The notes below the pieces were generated by a model. It worked only from the letters and a program-made list of their open reading frames with translations, was not told where the DNA came from and did no database searches. From CAYMJK01 sp043101635 (GTDB taxonomy: Bacteria > Planctomycetota > Phycisphaerae > Phycisphaerales > UBA1924): 42,892 nucleotides of DNA. Below are positions 15,944-24,744 of this stretch, in pieces; position 1 is the stretch's first letter, and each line of letters starts with the position of its first letter. Position numbers and translations under genes: made by a program. Where the stretch lies: assembly GCA_043101635.1 (NCBI GenBank), contig JBICIE010000272.1, positions 1 through 42,892 on the forward strand, given 5' to 3'.

Positions 15944-17332
15944 TTACTGCGGGCAGCCCACGGCAAAGGCGTTCTGGAAGCAGAGGAAATCGAAGAAGTC
16001 GAGGGCGCCCGTGCCGTCGCAGTCGGCGTACCGGTCGCCGGTGGCGAAGGCGTTCTGGAAGCACAGGAAGTCGAAGAAGTCGAGTTCGCCGTTGCCATCG
16101 CAGTCGGGGTAGCAGTCGTCGTCGCCGTAGCGGGCCACCCAGATGTCGATCTCGCCAGCGGACGGCGCAGCGAGATCGCCCAGCGTATACCCGCCGATCA
16201 TGAGGCCACCGGCGCCATCGGAGGCCGCGGCCCGCACCGTTTCATCCGCGGTCGAGCCGAACTGATCGACCCAGAGCTGGGCGCCGGCGCCATCGAAGCG
16301 GCTCAGCCAGACATCGTTGCCGCCGACGTGTGGGCCGCCGACGACGCCATCGGTGGCGCCGACCACGAACACGCCACCGGCGCCATCTTCTGCGCCCTTG
16401 GCGTACATGTCGCCGCCGATGCTGTCGCCAAACTGGCGGATCCAGAGGCGGTTGCCATCGGCGTCGTAGCGAGCGAGCCATGCGGTCTCGCCGACGATGC
16501 TCTCGGCGTAGCCGCCGATGTAGGCGCCACCGGCGTCATCGGGCGTTGCGAAGCTGGCGCCTTCATTGTCGCTCGTCCCGAACTGCCGGATCCAGAGCCG
16601 CTCGCCCAGCGTGTCGTAGCGGGCGAGCCAGACATCAGCGGATCCGAAGGAGGCGCCGCCAAGCTGACCGAGGGTGGATCCGGTGACGTAGACGCCACCG
16701 GCGTGGTCCGGAGCGGCGGCGACGACCGCATCCCATGCGCTGCTGCCGAGTTGGACGATCCAGAGTCGCTCCCCTGCCCCGTCGTAGCGCGCCAGCCAGG
16801 CGTCGGCGTCCCCGAGGGATGGGCCGCCGAGCGCGCCCCGGGTGTATCCGCCGATGAATGCCCCATTTGATCCATCCGGAGCGGCAGCGCGAGCGGTGTC
16901 ATACGCGGGTGTTCCGATCTGACGGAGCCACCGCTGGCCACCGGACTCGTCGTACCTGGCCACCCATACGTCCGCCTCGCCCGCCCGGGGCGCGCCGAGA
17001 TCACCGGCGGTTTCTCCGGTGATGAAGACACCGGCCGCGCCATCGCCGGCGACCGCATGGGCGCCATCGCCGTAGAAGGTACCGATCTGGCGGATCCAGA
17101 TCCGGCCGCCATCGGCGCTGCGCCGCTCGAGCCACGCGTCTCCAGCGCCGAAATGGGCGCCGCCGAGCGCCCCGGACGTGTAGCCGGCGAAGTAGACGCC
17201 GCCGGTGGCGTCGGCGGCCGCGGCCGTGACGCTGTCGTGGCCGGCGGTTCCGAACTGTTCGATCCAGAGCTGGTCCTGGGCAGCGCACGGCGCCGCCACA
17301 GCCACGGCAAGAGCAAGCTGAGCCCGTCTCAT
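15944..17332 (-). CDS. Secreted SBBP-repeat propeller protein with dockerin-like repeats
   Basis: The ATG follows GGGAGGAT. A short signal peptide (RRAQLALAVAVAAPCAA|Q) leads into about seven repeats of ~50 residues, each with WxRQxGT / DGAGGVYVxGxTxGxLGGxxxGxxDxWxARYDxxGxxLW. This is the pattern of SBBP beta-propeller repeats (PF06739). The last ~50 residues are two dockerin-like loops (DCDGNGELDFFDFLCFQN, DCDGTGALDFFDFLCFQN) ending in GCPQ. It is a close paralogue of the next gene (17461-18846), clearly a tandem duplication. The propeller probably binds a surface ligand; no catalytic motif is seen. Confidence 0.9.
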   Translation of the reverse strand: MRRAQLALAVAVAAPCAAQDQLWIEQFGTAGHDSVTAAAADATGGVYFAGYTSGALGGAHFGAGDAWLERRSADGGRIWIRQIGTFYGDGAHAVAGDGAAGVFITGETAGDLGAPRAGEADVWVARYDESGGQRWLRQIGTPAYDTARAAAPDGSNGAFIGGYTRGALGGPSLGDADAWLARYDGAGERLWIVQLGSSAWDAVVAAAPDHAGGVYVTGSTLGQLGGASFGSADVWLARYDTLGERLWIRQFGTSDNEGASFATPDDAGGAYIGGYAESIVGETAWLARYDADGNRLWIRQFGDSIGGDMYAKGAEDGAGGVFVVGATDGVVGGPHVGGNDVWLSRFDGAGAQLWVDQFGSTADETVRAAASDGAGGLMIGGYTLGDLAAPSAGEIDIWVARYGDDDCYPDCDGNGELDFFDFLCFQNAFATGDRYADCDGTGALDFFDFLCFQNAFAVGCPQ

Positions 17333-17429
17333 TGGATCCTCCCGATCAACGGTCGCCTTGCCCGGCGCGCGCGCACGCGCGAGGGCGCCGGACGCCTGAT
17401 CAAAGGCCGCGCGGCGCGCCAGGCGACAC

Positions 17430-17441
17430 GGGAAAATCGCC
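17430..17441 (+). promoter_or_regulatory. GGGAANTCRCC-like motif, site c
   Basis: GGGAAAATCGCC (one base longer than the consensus) lies about 104 nt upstream of the SBBP gene start at 17332 and 20 nt past the stop of the upstream gene. Its distance to the downstream start matches sites b and d. Confidence 0.4.
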
Positions 17442-17460
17442 CTGTTTGCTCCGGCGCCGG

Positions 17461-18846
17461 TCAGCCGGGACAGCCGATCGCGAAGGCGTTCTGGAAGCAG
17501 AGGAAGTCAAAGAAGTCGAGGGCGCCGGTGTCGTCGCAGTCGGCGTAGGGGTCGCCGGTGGCGAAGGCGTTCTGGAAGCAGAGGAAGTCGAAGAAGTCGA
17601 GTTCGCCGTTGCCATCGCAGTCGACGTAGCAGGCGTCGCCGTAACGGGCGACCCAGATGTCGCTGCTGCCCGAGAGCGGCGCGGCGAGATCGCCTTGGGT
17701 CTGTCCGCCGATCATGATTCCGCCGGCGGCATCGGAGGCCGCGGCGAGCGCATAGTCACTTGCCGTCGAGCCAAACTGGTCAAGCCAGAGCTGGTTGCCA
17801 AGGTCATCGAACCGGGTCATCCAGACATCCGTCCCACCGGCGGGCGGACCGCCGAGATCGCCCTCGGTCGTCCCGAGCACGAAGACGCCACCGGCGCCAT
17901 CGGGCGCGCCCGCCGCCGCCTCATCCTGCCTTCCGCTCCCGAACTGGCGAATCCAGATCCGGTTGCCATCGGCGTCGTAGCGCGCGAGCCAGGCGACCTG
18001 GCCGATGATGCTCGAGGTGTGGCCGCCGGCGTAGGCGCCGCCGGCGCCATCCGGCGCAACGAAGTTGGCGCTGTCGCTGCCGCTCGTGCCGAACTGACGG
18101 ATCCAGAGCTGGTTGCCCACGGCGTCGTAGCGGGCGAGCCAGGCGTCGATATCCCCGGATGAGCTCGAGCCGAGCTTGCCGCCGGTGAAGCCGGTGACGT
18201 ACACACCGCCCGCGCTGTCAGATGCGAGGGCGCGAGCCTGCTCGATCGAACTGGTTCCGAGCTGATTGAGCCAGAGGCTGTTCCCGGCGCCGTCGTAGCG
18301 CGCTATCCAGGCGTCGCGCCCGCCGGCCGAAGAGCCGCCCAACTTCCCGTCCGTGTATCCGGCGATGAAGACGCCGCCGGCCCCATCCGAAGCAGCCGCT
18401 TGCGCCGTGTCGAACGCAGTGGATCCGATCTGGCGCACCCACTGCTGCGCGCCGGTATCGTCGAACCTGGCCATCCAGACGTCGAACTCACCGAACTTGG
18501 GCGCGCCGAGATCACCGAAGGTCTCGCCTGCGATGAAGACGTTGCCGGCGTCATCGGAGGCGACGGCCCAGGCCATGTCCTGGTAGAAGGTGCCGATCTG
18601 GCGGATCCAGATCCGGCTGCCATCGGCGTCGCGGCGTTCGAGCCAGGCGTCGCCGCTGCCGAAGTAGCTGACGCCGAGGGCGCCTTCGGTGTAGCCGGCG
18701 AAGTAGGCGCCGCCGGCGAAGTCCGGGGCCGCGGCGGCGGCGAAGTCACCGCCTTCCGTGCCGAACTGCTCGATCCAGACCTGGTCCTGGGCAGCGCAGG
18801 GCGCTGCCACTGCCAGAGTAAGGGCGGCAAACTGAAGCCGTGTCAT
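17461..18846 (-). CDS. Secreted SBBP-repeat propeller protein with dockerin-like repeats
   Basis: The ATG at 18846 follows GGGAGGAT, the same ribosome binding site as its paralogue downstream. Signal peptide LQFAALTLAVAAPCAA|Q. The 461-residue protein has SBBP repeats with the same WIRQxGT...DGAGGVFxAGYTxGxLGG...DAWIARYDGAGN units and the same C-terminal pair of dockerin-like loops (DCDGNGELDFFDFLCFQN, DCDDTGALDFFDFLCFQN, ending GCPG). Similarity to the 15944 gene extends over the full length and into the DNA, so the copies are recent or kept alike by gene conversion. A GGGAAATCACC site lies ~109 nt upstream of the start. Confidence 0.9.
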   Translation of the reverse strand: MTRLQFAALTLAVAAPCAAQDQVWIEQFGTEGGDFAAAAAPDFAGGAYFAGYTEGALGVSYFGSGDAWLERRDADGSRIWIRQIGTFYQDMAWAVASDDAGNVFIAGETFGDLGAPKFGEFDVWMARFDDTGAQQWVRQIGSTAFDTAQAAASDGAGGVFIAGYTDGKLGGSSAGGRDAWIARYDGAGNSLWLNQLGTSSIEQARALASDSAGGVYVTGFTGGKLGSSSSGDIDAWLARYDAVGNQLWIRQFGTSGSDSANFVAPDGAGGAYAGGHTSSIIGQVAWLARYDADGNRIWIRQFGSGRQDEAAAGAPDGAGGVFVLGTTEGDLGGPPAGGTDVWMTRFDDLGNQLWLDQFGSTASDYALAAASDAAGGIMIGGQTQGDLAAPLSGSSDIWVARYGDACYVDCDGNGELDFFDFLCFQNAFATGDPYADCDDTGALDFFDFLCFQNAFAIGCPG

Positions 18847-18948
18847 TGGAATCCTCCCGGCCGATGTCCGACCATCTCGCGGAGCGCTCCGGTACGAAGG
18901 AGCGCCGGAATGCCGGGTCATAGGCCGGTGGGCGCGCTGCTCGATTGG

Positions 18949-18959
18949 GGGAAATCACC
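18949..18959 (+). promoter_or_regulatory. GGGAANTCRCC motif, site d
   Basis: GGGAAATCACC, within GGGGGAAATCACCCC, sits ~109 nt upstream of the SBBP gene start at 18846 and 22 nt past the stop of the gene above it. The spacing resembles sites b and c. Confidence 0.45.
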
Positions 18960-18981
18960 CCTATTGAGCCTGCCGGCGGTG

Positions 18982-19668
18982 TCAGGGGCAGCCTGCCGCG
19001 AACTCGTTCTGGAAACACAGGAAGTCGAAGAAGTCCAGCACGCCGGTGCCATCGCAATCCGCGTAGGGGTCGCCTGTCGCGAAGGCGTTCTGGAAGCACA
19101 GGAAGTCGAAGAAGTCGAGGGTCCCCGTGCCATCGCAATCGGCGTAGCAGGCGTCGACAGGGGTCTCGGGCTGGCCGGTGATCGGCGCGGCTGGATCGGC
19201 GGAGCACGGGCTCGTGCCGGTCGGGCCGATGAGGCCGGGGTTGTAGCCGATCTGGGTCGGATCATCGTGGCGGACGAGCAGGATCTCCTCACCGTTGGGC
19301 ACGCCGTCGCCATCGGAGTCGAGGGCGTCGAGGGCGTCGAGGGCCTGCTCGATGGTCAGCCCGCCATCCAGCCGCGCCTTGAGGTCCTCGCGGTAGCAGT
19401 TGCCCCGGTCGCCGCGGCCGGAGGGCTGGTGGCATAGGTAGCAGGTCTGTCCTGCCGCGGCGGCCATGCGGTCGGGCAGGGTGGAGGTGGGGTAGCGGTC
19501 CTGCCAGGCGGAGAGGTAGGTGGATCGGTCGGTGGAGGCGTATTTGTGCCAGGGCTCGGGCGACTGCGGCGGGTCGCCCGCGACCGCCGCAGGGCCTGTC
19601 AGGGCGCCGATGAGCGTGAGGCCGGCAATCGCGGCAAGTCCGATAGACCATCGGGTTCCGTAGCGCAT
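18982..19668 (-). CDS. Secreted CxxCH protein with dockerin-like repeats
   Basis: ATG 19668 follows AGAGGAG. The signal peptide (SIGLAAIAGLTLIGALTGPAAVA|G) is followed by a CYLCH haem c-type site (Cys76, Cys79, His80), then a calcium-type DSDGDGVPNGEE loop and two C-terminal dockerin-like loops (DCDGTGTLDFFDFLCFQN, DCDGTGVLDFFDFLCFQN) ending GCP. The CxxCH suggests covalent haem binding outside the membrane, as in small cytochromes, but there is only one site and no obvious Met ligand motif. It could instead bind a metal. It begins the run of four secreted genes on this strand. The combination of a haem site and a docking module in 228 residues is unusual. Confidence 0.85.
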   Translation of the reverse strand: MRYGTRWSIGLAAIAGLTLIGALTGPAAVAGDPPQSPEPWHKYASTDRSTYLSAWQDRYPTSTLPDRMAAAAGQTCYLCHQPSGRGDRGNCYREDLKARLDGGLTIEQALDALDALDSDGDGVPNGEEILLVRHDDPTQIGYNPGLIGPTGTSPCSADPAAPITGQPETPVDACYADCDGTGTLDFFDFLCFQNAFATGDPYADCDGTGVLDFFDFLCFQNEFAAGCP

Positions 19669-19939
19669 GGGCGTCTCCTCTCGTGTCTCAGCGGTCGTTT
19701 GCCCCATTCTCGCAGAATCCGGCGCCGGGCACAAGGGCGCCGTCGCCGGTTGAGAGCGGCGGTGGCCATATCATGCTGCCGCGGCTAGTGGCCTTACTCC
19801 CGGCAGGCTGCGAATGACCCGTGTTACGCCGCGCAGGGGTCCGCGGCGGCGCTGCAGGAGATCGCATCCTGTCTCGACGACTTTTCATGAGAGAGGCCAA
19901 AGCTCTGAAGGGGGCTGAAGCCAGGGTCGAGGGCCCGGC

Positions 19940-21241
19940 GTGAACCTCTCGACGATGCGACGCGTGGATCGCTGGATCGGCGTGCCGCTGTGCGCCGGGC
20001 TGACGGCGGTGCGCCGGCTTGGGGATCTGGCGGGGCGGGGCGCGGCGCGGCCGGTCCGCCGGATTCTGTTCGTGAAGCTTGCCGAGCAGGGCTCGACCGT
20101 GCTGGCGGTCTCGGCGATCCGGGCGGCGATCGCCCGGGTCGGGCGCGAGAACGTGTACTTCGCGGTGTTCGAGGAGAACCGCTTCATCCTCGATCTGATG
20201 GAGCTGATCCCCCAGGAGAACGTCATCTCGATCCGGGTCGGGGGCGTGGGCGCAACCATGCTGCGAACGCTGGGGGCGATCCGGCGGATGCGCCGGCTGG
20301 GGATCGACGCGGCGATCGACCTGGAGTTCTTTGCTCGCTCATCGGCGGCGATCAGCTATCTGAGCGGGGCGCAGGCGCGGATCGGGTTCCACCCGTACAA
20401 GGGCGAGGGACCGTACCGCGGCGACCTGATGACGCACCGGCTGCGGTTCAACCCGCACATGCACTCGTCGCAGACGTTCCGGAGCATGGTGGACGCGATC
20501 GATGTCGATCCGGATCAACTGCCGGCAGCGCCGGTGGTGGTCAATCCGGTCGATGAGCAGCCGCCGCCGTTTCGGCCTACGGCGGAGGAACTGGGCAAGG
20601 TGCGCGGGCTGCTGGAGCGGCACGGGGCGGAGGATGGTCCGCTGGTGCTGCTGAATGCGAACTGCAGCGATCTGATCCCGCTGCGGGCGTGGCCGCGCGA
20701 GCGGTATGTCGAGCTTGCGGGCATGCTGCTGGAATCGAATCCGCATGCGCGCATCGCCATGACCGGGGCGCCGGCGGAGCGGGATGGGGCCCTGAAGCTG
20801 GTGGAGCAGATCGGCTCGGATCGCTGCTTCAACCTCGCCGGCGAGACGACGCTGCGGGAACTGCTGGTGCTGTACACGCTGGCGGATGTGCTGGTGACCA
20901 ACGACAGTGGCCCGGCGCACTTTGCCACGCTGACACCGATCGACGTGATTACGCTGTTCGGGCCGGAGCACCCGGCCCTGTTCGGCGCCCGCAGCCCGCG
21001 CAATCACGTGGTGTGGGCGGGGCTGGTGTGCAGCCCGTGCGTCAGCGCCCTGAACAACCGGGAATCGAGCTGCCGGAACAACCTCTGCATGCAGAGCATT
21101 CAGGCCTCGACGGTGCACCAGCTTCTGCTGCGGGTCCTGCGTGACCGGTCGCGGGGAGATCGCGAGGCGGCCGAGGAGGTGACGCTGGAACTGGTCATCG
21201 CGCCGGCTGCCCTCGGGGCGCCGAGCCGGGCAGGGACCTGA
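19940..21241 (+). CDS. Glycosyltransferase family 9 (heptosyltransferase-like)
   Basis: The 433-residue protein has the GT9 two-Rossmann layout. An N-terminal nucleotide-type segment (RRILFVKLAEQGSTVLAVSAIRAA) comes first. Conserved C-terminal parts follow: LLNANCSDLIPLRAWPRERYVELA, RIAMTGAPAERD, FNLAGETTLRELLVLYTLADVLVTNDSGPAHFATL, and ITLFGPEHPALFGARSP. GT9 enzymes usually transfer ADP-heptose or similar sugars to lipopolysaccharide cores. Here the exact sugar is unknown. The start is GTG 19940 with GAGGG upstream. Its stop is 3 nt from the stop of the convergent DegT gene. Confidence 0.88.
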   Translation: MNLSTMRRVDRWIGVPLCAGLTAVRRLGDLAGRGAARPVRRILFVKLAEQGSTVLAVSAIRAAIARVGRENVYFAVFEENRFILDLMELIPQENVISIRVGGVGATMLRTLGAIRRMRRLGIDAAIDLEFFARSSAAISYLSGAQARIGFHPYKGEGPYRGDLMTHRLRFNPHMHSSQTFRSMVDAIDVDPDQLPAAPVVVNPVDEQPPPFRPTAEELGKVRGLLERHGAEDGPLVLLNANCSDLIPLRAWPRERYVELAGMLLESNPHARIAMTGAPAERDGALKLVEQIGSDRCFNLAGETTLRELLVLYTLADVLVTNDSGPAHFATLTPIDVITLFGPEHPALFGARSPRNHVVWAGLVCSPCVSALNNRESSCRNNLCMQSIQASTVHQLLLRVLRDRSRGDREAAEEVTLELVIAPAALGAPSRAGT

Positions 21242-21244
21242 GGC

Positions 21245-22513
21245 TCAGGCGGCGCCGACCGCGGTGGGCTTGGAGGCGTCGCGAGCCCGGGCGCCGGTTT
21301 CATCGAGCACTTTCGAGACCGCCGCGGCGATGCGGTCGACCTGGCGGTCGCTCAGCTCGGGGAAGGCGGGGATGTGCAGGACCTCGCGCTCCAGGCGAGC
21401 GGCGATCGGCAGCTTCTCTTCCATTTCGAGGGCCGTGCAGCAGTCGCGCATGTAGTCTCGTTTGGTGTCGACGCCGAGCTTCAGGAGCCGGCGGGCCACC
21501 TCGGGCATCTTGCTGAACCGGCCCGTCAGCAGCATGAAATTGGGCTGGGCATCCGCATCCACCGGCTGCTGGAAGGGGACGCGGTCGCCGAGGCGATCGA
21601 TGAGGCGCCGGGCGACCTGCACGCGCCGGGCGGATGTGCCGCGCTTGTCCTCGATCTGGGCCAGCCCGAGCCGGGCCTGCAGGTTGGTGTACTTGCCCAT
21701 CCGGCCCTTCATGGTGAAGTGGTCAGCGGTGTAGCCGCTGGCGAAGCGCTCCTCAGCGCCCTGGCGGCGGGAGGCCAGGCGCAGCGCGGGATAGACCGCG
21801 GCGTTGAACCCCAGCGGGCTGGTCACCAGCGCCTCGAACTGCGTGCGCAGGAGGCGCTCCAGCAGCCAGCCGAACGTACGCTGCTTGTTGGCGGCAAGCT
21901 CGGCCCGCAGCTTCCCGGCGAGTTCATCATCGTCGGTCGTGATCATCCCACCGCCGAGGGTGTTGATCATCTTGGAAGTCTCGAAGCTGAAGTAGCCGAC
22001 GCGTCCGAAGGTGCCGACGTGGCGCCCTCCCACCGTGCATCGGAAGCAGTGGGCGCAGTCCTCGATGATGGCGGCGCCGCGGGCGCTGGCGATCTCGCAG
22101 ATCTCGCGGATCTGGCTGGGCACGCCGAAGAGGTGCATGGCGACGATGGCCCGGGTCTGGTCTGTTGCGGCCTCGGCCAGGGCGGCCGGATCGATGCCGA
22201 AGCTGCCGAGTTCACAGTCCACCAGTCGCAGGTTGAAGCCCATGGAGCGGACGACATGCGGCACGACCGGGTAGCCGTACGCCGGGCAGATCACCTCGTC
22301 GCCGGGCTTCAGGCCGAGGCCCGTCAGGATGGACCAGAGCGCCGCCCGCCCGGAGGGCGTGACGATCGCGTGGCGGGAACCGACAGCCGCGGCGAACGCG
22401 GACTCGAAGGCGGCGATGGCCTCGCCGTCCCACAGCTTCCCGCCAATGAGGGACGCAAGCGACAGGCGCCAGGCGCCGGGCGGCATGTGGATTCGCTGTC
22501 TGGGAATGCCCAT
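21245..22513 (-). CDS. DegT/DnrJ/EryC1/StrS-family PLP aminotransferase
   Basis: The chain shows the family's landmarks: SRHAIVTPSGRAALWSIL near the N-terminus, GDEVICPAYGYPVVP, AIVAMHLFGVP, IIEDCAHCF, and the PLP lysine in FSFETSKMINTLGGGMITT (Lys181). These enzymes transaminate keto-sugars for surface polysaccharides or similar substrates. The 422-residue length is slightly above the usual ~380. ATG 22513 follows GAGGA. The neighbouring glycosyltransferase and flippase-like genes support a surface-glycan pathway, though this gene is on the opposite strand. Substrate not deducible. Confidence 0.9.
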   Translation of the reverse strand: MGIPRQRIHMPPGAWRLSLASLIGGKLWDGEAIAAFESAFAAAVGSRHAIVTPSGRAALWSILTGLGLKPGDEVICPAYGYPVVPHVVRSMGFNLRLVDCELGSFGIDPAALAEAATDQTRAIVAMHLFGVPSQIREICEIASARGAAIIEDCAHCFRCTVGGRHVGTFGRVGYFSFETSKMINTLGGGMITTDDDELAGKLRAELAANKQRTFGWLLERLLRTQFEALVTSPLGFNAAVYPALRLASRRQGAEERFASGYTADHFTMKGRMGKYTNLQARLGLAQIEDKRGTSARRVQVARRLIDRLGDRVPFQQPVDADAQPNFMLLTGRFSKMPEVARRLLKLGVDTKRDYMRDCCTALEMEEKLPIAARLEREVLHIPAFPELSDRQVDRIAAAVSKVLDETGARARDASKPTAVGAA

Positions 22514-22684
22514 CGGTCGTCCTCATTGGTGGCGCCCCGCGCTGCGCCTCGATAGAGGATAGGGAGCCGGCGGGCGGGCGCCGGCTCGTGGATGGAAGTC
22601 CCGGCCGCTTCTACCATTGCCATCGGCCCTGACCGGTGAGACGGGCGTGGCGGGATCGAGCCGAACCGCGCCGGGAGCCCCTGC

Positions 22685-23608
22685 TTGAGTCTCAAGAGTC
22701 TCTCTGGAATCGCGGCGCTGGTGGTGCTCCTCGGCGTCACGGTCTATGGCGTGTACGGGTTCATCACCAGCGGGTCGGAAGCGACGCTGGACTACTGGCT
22801 GGACCGCATCCATCTTGCGCCGCTGGTGCTGGCGATCGCGGCCATCGACATCGCGCTGGAGTGCACGGCCTGGCTGTGGGTCTACAGCCGGTTCGGGATC
22901 AAGAGCTGGGATCGCGGCGCGGTCCAGTGCTTCCTGGCGGGGCGGGCCGGGCTGCTGCTGCCAGCGCAGCTCGGGCGGCTGATCAGCCCGAACACCATGG
23001 CCCGGCAGGGGCGCGGCAAGCTGAGCACGTGCCTCAAGGCCGAGGGCGTGACCTTCGCGATCAACGTCGCGTCGGTGGGCCTGCTGATCGTGGCGCTGAT
23101 CGCAGCCCTGACCCACCCGCTGCTGTTCCCGGTGGTCGTGCTCGGCGCGATCACGGTCTTGGCGCTGGCCGGTGACCGGGTCGGCAAGCTGGTTGCGCAC
23201 ACGCGGCTGGCCCTGCCGGAGGGGCTGTGGCGCTCACCGGCAACCTTCGGGATCATGCTGGTGCAGATGGCCGCGTGGACCGCGCACGGCATCGGGCTCT
23301 GGGTGCTGATCAAGGACCTGCCGGGCAACGCGGGCATGTGGCAGACGGTGCTGTTCAGTTCGCTGGCGGCGGTGCTGGGCGTCGGCTCGGGCCTGCCCGG
23401 CGGCGTCGGCGCCACCGAGGGGCTGCTGGGCTTTGCGCTGCGGCTGATGCACATCCCCACCGAGCACCTGGTGATGGCGGTCGGCGGGTTCCGGCTGGCG
23501 ACGTTCTGGATCTGGATTCCGATCGGCTGGGGCGCGCTGGTGCTGGCGCGCAGGCGATCGATGATGGCGCCCGCGCCGGCGGCGAGCGCAGCGCAGGTGG
23601 CGGCGTGA
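22685..23608 (+). CDS. Flippase-like / LPG synthase transmembrane-domain protein (UPF0104 type)
   Basis: The 307-residue protein has about eight hydrophobic segments and the family signature SGLPGGVGATEGLLGFAL in the C-terminal half. This matches the LPG_synthase_TM/UPF0104 family, which includes putative lipid or glycan transporters and the membrane half of MprF. No aminoacyltransferase domain follows. It therefore likely moves or modifies lipids at the inner membrane. The start is TTG at 22685 with GGAG upstream. The next gene, an aminotransferase, starts 2 nt after its stop, so they form an operon and may share a pathway. Confidence 0.85.
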   Translation: MSLKSLSGIAALVVLLGVTVYGVYGFITSGSEATLDYWLDRIHLAPLVLAIAAIDIALECTAWLWVYSRFGIKSWDRGAVQCFLAGRAGLLLPAQLGRLISPNTMARQGRGKLSTCLKAEGVTFAINVASVGLLIVALIAALTHPLLFPVVVLGAITVLALAGDRVGKLVAHTRLALPEGLWRSPATFGIMLVQMAAWTAHGIGLWVLIKDLPGNAGMWQTVLFSSLAAVLGVGSGLPGGVGATEGLLGFALRLMHIPTEHLVMAVGGFRLATFWIWIPIGWGALVLARRRSMMAPAPAASAAQVAA

Positions 23609-23610
23609 CC

Positions 23611-24744
23611 ATGCAGATGACACAGACAGACTCCAGCCCGGCCCGGTACCCGTTTGCGATCATCCGCGAGCGGATGCGCCGGTGCGATGACCTGCTCGAC
23701 TTCGCCTTCGGCAGCCAGCGGCCGTCGCCCCCAGCGCACGTGGTCGAGCGGATCCGGCGCGAGCCGGAGCGCATCGTCCGCCGCGCGGGCCCCGCGCTGC
23801 TGGAAGCCCTGCGCGCGCAGGCCGCGGCGATGCTCCAGCGCGAGTACGGTGTCGAGGTCGATCCGGACGCGATCCTGCCGGTCCCCAGCGGCCGGGCCGC
23901 GATCGCGGGGCTCGCGGCCACCACGCTCCGGGCCGGCGACCGCATCGTCGTGATCGAGCCGGTGTACCCGACGATCGGGCACGTGGCCGCGGGGCTGGGC
24001 GCGCAGGTCGAGCCGGTGTGGCTGCGGGCCGAGGCCGGGTTCCTGCCGGAGATGGAGATGTTGGCGCCGGCCCTGCGCGGCGCCCGCATGTGCGCCCTCT
24101 CGTTCCCCAACAACCCGACCGGCGCGGTGCTGCCCGAGTCGATGACCGCGCCGGCCCTCGGCGCCATGCCCGGCGGCGTGCTGTTCAACGACGCCACGTA
24201 CGGGCCGATGACGTACCACGAGCCGCCGCGCTCGCTGCTGGCGGGCCTCGATTCCGGCGGGCCGCCGGTGGTCGAACTGCACATCCTCAGCAAGCTGTAC
24301 GGGCTGGAGGGGATCGGCGTGGCGTTCATCGCCGGGGCCCGCGAGGTGATCGAGCCGCTGCGGATCTACGCCGAGTACGCGTGCACGCCGGTCAGTGAGC
24401 TGCAGGCGCATGTGGCCATCGACTGCCTCGCCGATGAGACCGCGCTGGGACAGCTTCGCGAGACCTACGCCATGCGCATGCGCCGGCTGGGCGAAACCCT
24501 GACACAGCTCGGGCTGCATCCGTATCCCGCGGCAAGCGGCCTGTACATCCTGTGCCCATCGCCGCGGCAGGTTGCCGGGCGGCCGGCGCCGAGCGCGTGG
24601 GAGGCAGCGCACATGCTGCTGGACGCGTTCAGCCTGGCGACGATGCCGTGGGCCGGCCCCGATGGCGGCTGGCTGCGCTTCAGCGCGATGCACACGGACG
24701 CGGATCTGGAGCGGCTGGCGGGGCTGGATCTGATCCACAGATGA
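23611..24744 (+). CDS. Class I/II PLP-dependent aminotransferase
   Basis: Fold-type I landmarks are present: RIVVIEPVYPTIGHV, ALSFPNNPTGAVLPESM (the NNPTG motif), VLFNDATYGPM and the PLP-lysine segment HILSKLYGLEGIGVAF (Lys228). The usual GxRxG after the lysine reads GIGVA, so an arginine seen in many relatives is missing. Start ATG 23611, with a GTG two codons earlier also possible. Coupled to the membrane protein gene. The last few codons and stop (LIHR) lie inside a TGATCCACAGATGACACAG repeat, so the original C-terminus may have been replaced. Substrate unknown. Confidence 0.88.
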   Translation: MQMTQTDSSPARYPFAIIRERMRRCDDLLDFAFGSQRPSPPAHVVERIRREPERIVRRAGPALLEALRAQAAAMLQREYGVEVDPDAILPVPSGRAAIAGLAATTLRAGDRIVVIEPVYPTIGHVAAGLGAQVEPVWLRAEAGFLPEMEMLAPALRGARMCALSFPNNPTGAVLPESMTAPALGAMPGGVLFNDATYGPMTYHEPPRSLLAGLDSGGPPVVELHILSKLYGLEGIGVAFIAGAREVIEPLRIYAEYACTPVSELQAHVAIDCLADETALGQLRETYAMRMRRLGETLTQLGLHPYPAASGLYILCPSPRQVAGRPAPSAWEAAHMLLDAFSLATMPWAGPDGGWLRFSAMHTDADLERLAGLDLIHR

